DNA from: a virus | Direction: 5' to 3' (one strand) | Length of the DNA: 64,000 bases | IMG/VR virus record: IMGVR_UViG_3300020165_000007 | Coordinates: 206,384 to 270,383 of that record | In this document: positions 59,415 through 64,000 of the stretch, piece after piece | Layout: the number at the start of each line of letters is the position of its first letter | Numbering within the stretch: position 1 is the first letter of the stretch | Made by a program: the position numbers and the translations under genes | The notes under the pieces: generated by a model | Told to the model about the DNA's origin: nothing | Databases searched by the model: none | What the model saw: only the letters and a program-made list of their open reading frames with translations

Positions 59415-62114
59415 TTAAGTTAGTGGAGCAGTACAGTCGTATATTGTTATATTTTCAGCGATGGGGGTATTAGCGTTAACCACATTTCCACAGTTACTAT
59501 TATTTAACCTTAGATTAGATACTTGTAATGTCGTATTATATGTTCCGACCATTCTACACTCTGGAGAACAATCAACTCCATTACCACTTATAGTTACAGT
59601 TTGAGTTACAACACCGTTTAATGAAGTATCTGTACTACTTAAATTTAAAGAATTTACAAAGTTTGTGAAGGTTTCAGTAATTTGTTGTGTTGGTTTTACC
59701 GTACATCCTGTATCGACAGATGTTGTTACGGTTGCTGAGGTATTATATGGTATATTTAAATTACCGTTTTTAGTAATTGTATGTACATAACTAAATGATG
59801 ATATTCCAGTATCCCTATATTGTCTAATGTGATTTAAACTTAAATTGAAGGTTATGTCTTCACCCGCACTTAACGCAGGATTAATCTGAACTCCGTAGTT
59901 CCAAGTTCTTGTTCCATTACTACTGTTAGTTACATTTGATGTTAAACTTACAGTATATGTCGTTGAATCCTCACCTTGGTTAATTGTAAATACTGTAGTA
60001 GTGGTATTTCCTGAATTATCCTGCACCTCCCCTAAGTAATTACCTGACGATAAACCGTTAAATATACCAACATTACTATATGCTGGGTATGGTAATATGT
60101 TTTGCACTCTATATTGATATGGAGGATATCCCCCGTCTGCAGTTAGTATTACCGCACCATTTTCATTCCCTTTACACACCTCGTCACTTATTACAGAATT
60201 TAAAGTTAATGGTATCCCTAAACATGAACCTTCAGTCATTTCCCATGTAAGTGGTTGATTATTACCTAAGTTAGTAAAGTTACCTGTAGGTATAGTCTCG
60301 TTAACATTTCTAACCATACCTCCAACACCTATATTAGTCCATGGAGTTATCTCCCATCTATTTAAAGAGATATTATATTTTAAAGTTAAGGTGTTTGGTG
60401 TGTTTTCCCACACAAAATAATTATTTACATCCGTACCACTAGGTGTAAAATCGTATTGATTATTCGAGTTGGAAAAACATAAGGTAGGTTGAAATATTGG
60501 GTTAGGTGGGGATGGTTGACATTTCAAACAACTATCATATATGTTAGATACTGTTAATGCTGAGAATGTTTGACCTGTAGAAAGTAACCTTTGGTTATAT
60601 GAATAACAACCGTTTGTGTTAGTAAAATTATATATTGTGTTACCTGTTAGTCCAGCTATTGGTGATGTGTAAATTTTTTCGGTTGATAGACTGATACCTG
60701 AGAAGAACTCATCTATTACTTCACCTACCACTCCCCCTTGGAATCCTCCTACTGTGGGGTCTACTTGCCAATCAAAATTCTTTAATCCTGCACCGTTTTT
60801 ATATGTTGGGTTTAAGTTAGTATATGTAGTAGTACCAGTTAATCCTGAATATACGTTTGTGGTGGTTAACGCGCTTAAATTTAAACTTAATGGTCCCACA
60901 TTTGTTATAGGTGTATCGTATTTATCCTCAAAGGTTGTTGCGGATATAGTCGTCCCTTCTACCGCAGCAACAGTATGTTGGATATATGGTATCTCTGCCG
61001 TGTTATTTTCAATAACAGGGAAAATAAATCCTTCAAATCTTCCACTCTCATCTTTTATGTCTTCCCATACTTTCAAAAAGGATTCATAGTCATGAGTAAA
61101 TCTATTCGACGGTTCCTGTTGGGTTGTCGCACTCCATCCCGTACCTGACAAAGCAAAAGGGTTGGTGAATAGATAGTTTTTATTTGGCTGTCCACTTATT
61201 GTGTTAACATTACCATGATATAGTCCGGTATCTCCATCTGCCTCATCTGATACTATTATACATAAATAGTTTTTATCACCACCAATAAAATCGCCATATA
61301 TTGTTTCGTAATTACCTGTCATAGATGGTGTAACTGTGAAGGGTACACCCATACTTCTAACATCATCACTACCATAAGCACCTGTTAAGGTAAAACCATT
61401 ATTAATTCTCTGATATATATCTGATATTAAACCTCCAGCAACTGATGTACTAAAATTAAAAGATGGTTGTCTAGGTACACATTTTCCACCGTCACTAGAT
61501 TCACACCAATTCGAGTTATATGTTGAATAGTTTACTGATTGTCCGTCGAGTCCAAAAGATTTTATCTCTGTTATTCCATCTGATAGCGTTCCACCTGTTA
61601 AAGAACCCAAATATGGGTATGTTGACCACCATAACCAATTCTCAGCATTGTGATTTTCTTTACCTACTACACCTTCATATAATAATCCACCAAATCCATT
61701 ATTCTTTTTAGTCTGATACCAAGTTCTTATACTTTCCGAGGCTTGTGCCGCTGTTGTATAATTTAAAGATGTTCCATCATAAAATACAAATATATTCGGG
61801 TTAAATTCTTCTTCACATTTTATAAATTCATCTAAATAAAACGTATCATTACCTACAGTACATGTGACAGTCGTAGTATAATCACCATAATAATCTGTTA
61901 CTGTAGCAACATAGTTTCCTGATTGTAAGTTACCTATATAGTTACCGACACCTCCATTAGCCCAAGTAACTGTATAAGGTGATGTCCCTCCGTTAATAAA
62001 TAACTGAATAGAACCGTCTTGAGTTTCAGGACTTGTAGCATTTGTAGGGTTACAAGTCACCTCAAGAGGTCTTAAGCTAATAACATTACAATTATTTTGA
62101 TTAATTTCTGACAT
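59415..62114 (-). CDS. Large structural protein with SprB-like repeats and a vWA-like region (899 aa)
   Basis: The longest frame uses TTG at 62129; the ATG at 62114 (MSEINQNNCNVISLR) is preferred. Residues about 10-95 and about 640-715 form SprB-type repeats (DGSIQLFINGGTSPYTVTW, SGNYVATVTD; NGAVILTADGGYPPYQYRV, SGNYLGEVQD), named after the flavobacterial gliding adhesin. Between them lies a segment with NIFVFYDGTSLNY and YLCIIVSDEADG resembling a von Willebrand A fold. Probably a tail fibre or receptor-binding protein. Confidence 0.75.
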   Translation of the reverse strand: MSEINQNNCNVISLRPLEVTCNPTNATSPETQDGSIQLFINGGTSPYTVTWANGGVGNYIGNLQSGNYVATVTDYYGDYTTTVTCTVGNDTFYLDEFIKCEEEFNPNIFVFYDGTSLNYTTAAQASESIRTWYQTKKNNGFGGLLYEGVVGKENHNAENWLWWSTYPYLGSLTGGTLSDGITEIKSFGLDGQSVNYSTYNSNWCESSDGGKCVPRQPSFNFSTSVAGGLISDIYQRINNGFTLTGAYGSDDVRSMGVPFTVTPSMTGNYETIYGDFIGGDKNYLCIIVSDEADGDTGLYHGNVNTISGQPNKNYLFTNPFALSGTGWSATTQQEPSNRFTHDYESFLKVWEDIKDESGRFEGFIFPVIENNTAEIPYIQHTVAAVEGTTISATTFEDKYDTPITNVGPLSLNLSALTTTNVYSGLTGTTTYTNLNPTYKNGAGLKNFDWQVDPTVGGFQGGVVGEVIDEFFSGISLSTEKIYTSPIAGLTGNTIYNFTNTNGCYSYNQRLLSTGQTFSALTVSNIYDSCLKCQPSPPNPIFQPTLCFSNSNNQYDFTPSGTDVNNYFVWENTPNTLTLKYNISLNRWEITPWTNIGVGGMVRNVNETIPTGNFTNLGNNQPLTWEMTEGSCLGIPLTLNSVISDEVCKGNENGAVILTADGGYPPYQYRVQNILPYPAYSNVGIFNGLSSGNYLGEVQDNSGNTTTTVFTINQGEDSTTYTVSLTSNVTNSSNGTRTWNYGVQINPALSAGEDITFNLSLNHIRQYRDTGISSFSYVHTITKNGNLNIPYNTSATVTTSVDTGCTVKPTQQITETFTNFVNSLNLSSTDTSLNGVVTQTVTISGNGVDCSPECRMVGTYNTTLQVSNLRLNNSNCGNVVNANTPIAENITIYDCTAPLT

Positions 62115-62143
62115 TATATATAAATACAATCATAAAATGATTT

Positions 62144-62470
62144 TTAGAATTTTACATCCTTAGAATAACATATTGTTATTTCTTCATCTTTATCGATGTC
62201 CATTAAAGAGTAAAGGTAGAGATATTCATCATTTTTATTGTTTTTTATTACGGCATTTGGTTCCTCTGAATGGTTCAAAAAAGAAGAGTATGATGTCATC
62301 ACACACAATTTACCATTAGTCAATCCGAAAGCATATTTTTTAAACTCTTCAATTTGGTCTTCCCTATTAAATTCTATGTAAGGAATTTTTTCTATTAACT
62401 CCTCTTTATGGATGTCTTTATTCGCAAAAACTCCTCTCCCCTGTATTTTTGATTCTCTTATGTATATCAT
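62144..62470 (-). CDS. Viral SET-domain protein lysine methyltransferase-like
   Basis: 108 aa, a minimal SET domain. SKIQGRGVFANKDI (residues 8-20), SSFLNHSEEPNA (62-73, the NHS of the SAM/active-site pseudoknot) and DEEITICYS (95-103). Almost the size of the chlorovirus vSET protein. It lies between two tail genes with 13-29 nt gaps. Targets could be host or phage proteins. Confidence 0.82.
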   Translation of the reverse strand: MIYIRESKIQGRGVFANKDIHKEELIEKIPYIEFNREDQIEEFKKYAFGLTNGKLCVMTSYSSFLNHSEEPNAVIKNNKNDEYLYLYSLMDIDKDEEITICYSKDVKF

Positions 62471-62483
62471 CTAACCATATCTA

Positions 62484-64000
62484 TTAGGTGGCTGCCTGGC
62501 AACAGTCACCTTCATCGGATATACCTCCACCCGCTGATGGTGTAAATGTTATACTAGATAATTCCACACATCCAGGTATAGTATAGAAAGTTTGTACTAA
62601 ATCACCCGCCTCTAGTACATGTGATATTACGGTTGACTCTCCACATAAAGTCCATTGGTATGTTATATCAGTTCCTCCACCCATTGCACCCGCATCACCA
62701 TATGTGTTTTTAACCACTAATCCACTTCTACATCCACATGATTGAGTCTGCACTGATAGGTGTGTTCCGTTTTGTTGTCCTGACCCATCGGAGACTGTAT
62801 ACATAGTACCGTCTGTAACTGTGCCAGTAACTACCTTAACACAACTAATACCCACATTATAACTTGAACTCGTAGTGTACCCATTAATATTACTACCTGA
62901 GAACACATTACCAGTACTATAGTCAACTCCCGTTTGAGGGTTATATATCCATGATATTACTACGCCAGAATCGTCACAAGGTTCTACCGATGCCACACAT
63001 CTGTTACATCTATTATCATCACAAGCATTGTTTGCTACTTGAGTATTCCAACCGCTCAGCTGAGTGTTATCAATCGTAACAGTATTATCATAATTAAACG
63101 AGCTAACACATATCTCAGGGTCTTCAGTGGTATCAATTAATCCATGACCAATATTAATAATATGACCAAACGAACTAAATAAAGCTCCCTGAGTACTAAA
63201 TGGTGCTACATATGATGGACTACCAACAACATCGCAACAAGGTTTAAACGTATATCTACATCCAGAGCTAGTTCCGATTATAGTTACCGCAGCTGCGACT
63301 GCAATTTCACATGAAGCATATGGGTCTGACACATCTGTATAATAATTCACCGTCCCTATTGGTGTTGCACTAGCAGTTTCTATCTCATATGAATGACCAT
63401 CTATTATAATAAAGTCTCCACTTGAAAGTCCTTGTGCTGGTAGTGCGACTGAACCTCCACCTGGTACAGTAACCGGAGTATCTGTAGAATCACAACATAT
63501 AGTAAGTTTAGTTACGTAAATCCATTCAAAACTAGATGTTGGTGTAACCGTAGGCGTAATCGATGGTGTAATCGATGGTGTTGCGGTTATTGATGGTGTT
63601 GCCGTTATCGATGGAGTGGCAGTGATTGATGGAGTTGCGGTAATCGAAGGAGTTACTGATGGTGTTGCAGTTATCGATGGAGTTGCTGTTATCGATGGAG
63701 TGGCAGTGATTGATGGAGTTGCGGTAATCGAAGGAGTTACTGATGGTGTTGCTGTTATCGATGGAGTTGCTGTTATCGATGGAGTGGCGGTGATTGATGG
63801 AGTTGCGGTAATCGAAGGAGTTACTGATGGTGTTGCAGTTATCGATGGAGTTGCTGTTATCGATGGAGTGGCGGTGATTGATGGAGTTGCGGTAATCGAA
63901 GGAGTTACTGATGGTGTTGCTGTTATCGATGGAGTTGCTGTTATCGATGGAGTGGCGGTGATTGATGGAGTTGCGGTAATCGAAGGAGTTACTGATGGTG
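62484..64000 (-). CDS. Tail-fibre-like protein, 5' end outside the window
   Basis: An ORF call could start at a GTG at 63350, but the same frame is open to the right edge, so the gene is partial. The upstream part encodes a Thr-Pro-Ser-Ile linker (TPSITATPSIT repeats, 63541-64000). The C-terminal about 290 residues are Cys-rich (CCDVVGS, CNRCVASVEPC, CGCRSG) with strand-like segments. A receptor-binding tail component is likely. Confidence 0.75.
   Translation of the reverse strand, partial: PSVTPSITATPSITATPSITATPSITATPSVTPSITATPSITATPSITATPSITATPSVTPSITATPSITATPSITATPSITATPSVTPSITATPSITATPSITATPSITATPSVTPSITATPSITATPSITATPSITATPSITPSITPTVTPTSSFEWIYVTKLTICCDSTDTPVTVPGGGSVALPAQGLSSGDFIIIDGHSYEIETASATPIGTVNYYTDVSDPYASCEIAVAAAVTIIGTSSGCRYTFKPCCDVVGSPSYVAPFSTQGALFSSFGHIINIGHGLIDTTEDPEICVSSFNYDNTVTIDNTQLSGWNTQVANNACDDNRCNRCVASVEPCDDSGVVISWIYNPQTGVDYSTGNVFSGSNINGYTTSSSYNVGISCVKVVTGTVTDGTMYTVSDGSGQQNGTHLSVQTQSCGCRSGLVVKNTYGDAGAMGGGTDITYQWTLCGESTVISHVLEAGDLVQTFYTIPGCVELSSITFTPSAGGGISDEGDCCQAAT
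63541..64000 (-). repeat. 84-bp higher-order tandem repeat, continues past the edge
   Basis: Landmark agttactgat at 63651, 63735, 63819, 63903 and 63987, exactly 84 bp apart. Each unit has several 18-bp subunits (ggagttgctgttatcgat type) encoding TPSITA. Differences between units are synonymous. Confidence 0.95.

Noticed and set aside
62115-62129. TTG start of the 904-aa structural protein
   Set aside because: An ATG five codons later sits directly after a GTATTTATATATA element and is more likely.
63541-64000. CRISPR-like repeat array
   Set aside because: Units are contiguous without unique spacers and keep an open reading frame.
1-64000. tRNA genes
   Set aside because: I saw no cloverleaf with CCA-type acceptor end on either strand, but I could not run a tRNA search.

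Overview
The window is one stretch of an AT-rich genome, almost entirely coding. About 90 genes, mostly on the minus strand, are packed with 1-8 nt or ATGA-type overlaps. It reads as part of a large T4-like (myovirus-type) bacteriophage infecting a marine-type Bacteroidota (flavobacterial) host. The phage evidence is: T4 gp46/gp47-like recombination nuclease subunits, a DnaG-like primase, a RuvC-like resolvase, thymidylate synthase, dCMP deaminase, several DNA methyltransferases, an endolysin-type amidase and large tail-type structural genes. The host evidence is: promoters of the form TTG-N19/20-TATATTTG (the Bacteroidota primary sigma consensus), a TonB-dependent receptor with a carboxypeptidase-D-like N-terminus, a secreted FAS1 protein with a tail resembling type IX secretion sorting signals, SprB-like repeats in a structural protein, a Bacteroidota Hc1/histone-H1-like protein and a Bacteroidota-sized RpoD-like sigma factor.

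Layout. 1-6.8 kb: thyA, small unknown genes, a plus-strand dTDP-glucose 4,6-dehydratase-like gene, and two proteins sharing the N-terminal tag MKELIRKILRE. 6.8-7.8 kb: a gene-free, hairpin-dense block with its own promoter and terminator, the best candidate here for a large structured RNA. 7.8-20.9 kb: Nudix hydrolase, DUF192, DHH phosphoesterase, FAS1 protein, PEP carboxykinase, a DNA methyltransferase, DUF3310, a run of small unknowns, a WCT-motif protein, glutaredoxin, thioredoxin and a type II glutamine synthetase. 20.9-31.5 kb: cell-envelope and regulatory genes (lipoprotein, 917-aa TonB-dependent receptor, PcfJ-like protein, leucine-rich-repeat WCT protein, Dam-like methylase, PiT-like phosphate transporter). 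31.5-41.5 kb: DnaJ, histone-H1-like protein, a 666-aa repeat-bearing structural or scaffold-like protein, a lysis-type region (amidase, spanin-like and membrane proteins), and sigma factor. 41.5-47.6 kb: P-loop kinase, PRPP synthetase, HAD phosphatase, an N6-methylase apparently split into two genes, another methyltransferase and dCMP deaminase. Many genes here have their own host-type promoter. 47.6-57.2 kb: replication and recombination core (gp46, gp47, RecB-like nuclease, primase, RuvC) mixed with a minimal CorA-like protein, a coiled-coil repeat protein, CysK and FkbM. 57.2-64 kb: three large tail-type structural genes and a viral SET-domain protein. The last gene runs off the right edge in an 84-bp higher-order repeat.

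How the genes may work together: nucleotide supply (thyA, dCMP deaminase, PRPP synthetase, thioredoxin, glutaredoxin), carbon, nitrogen, sulfur and phosphorus metabolism (PckA, GSII, CysK, PiT) and envelope remodelling (TonB receptor, lipoprotein, FAS1, CorA-like, PiT) suggest deep reprogramming of the host. Functions are inferred from motifs read by eye. No database search was possible.
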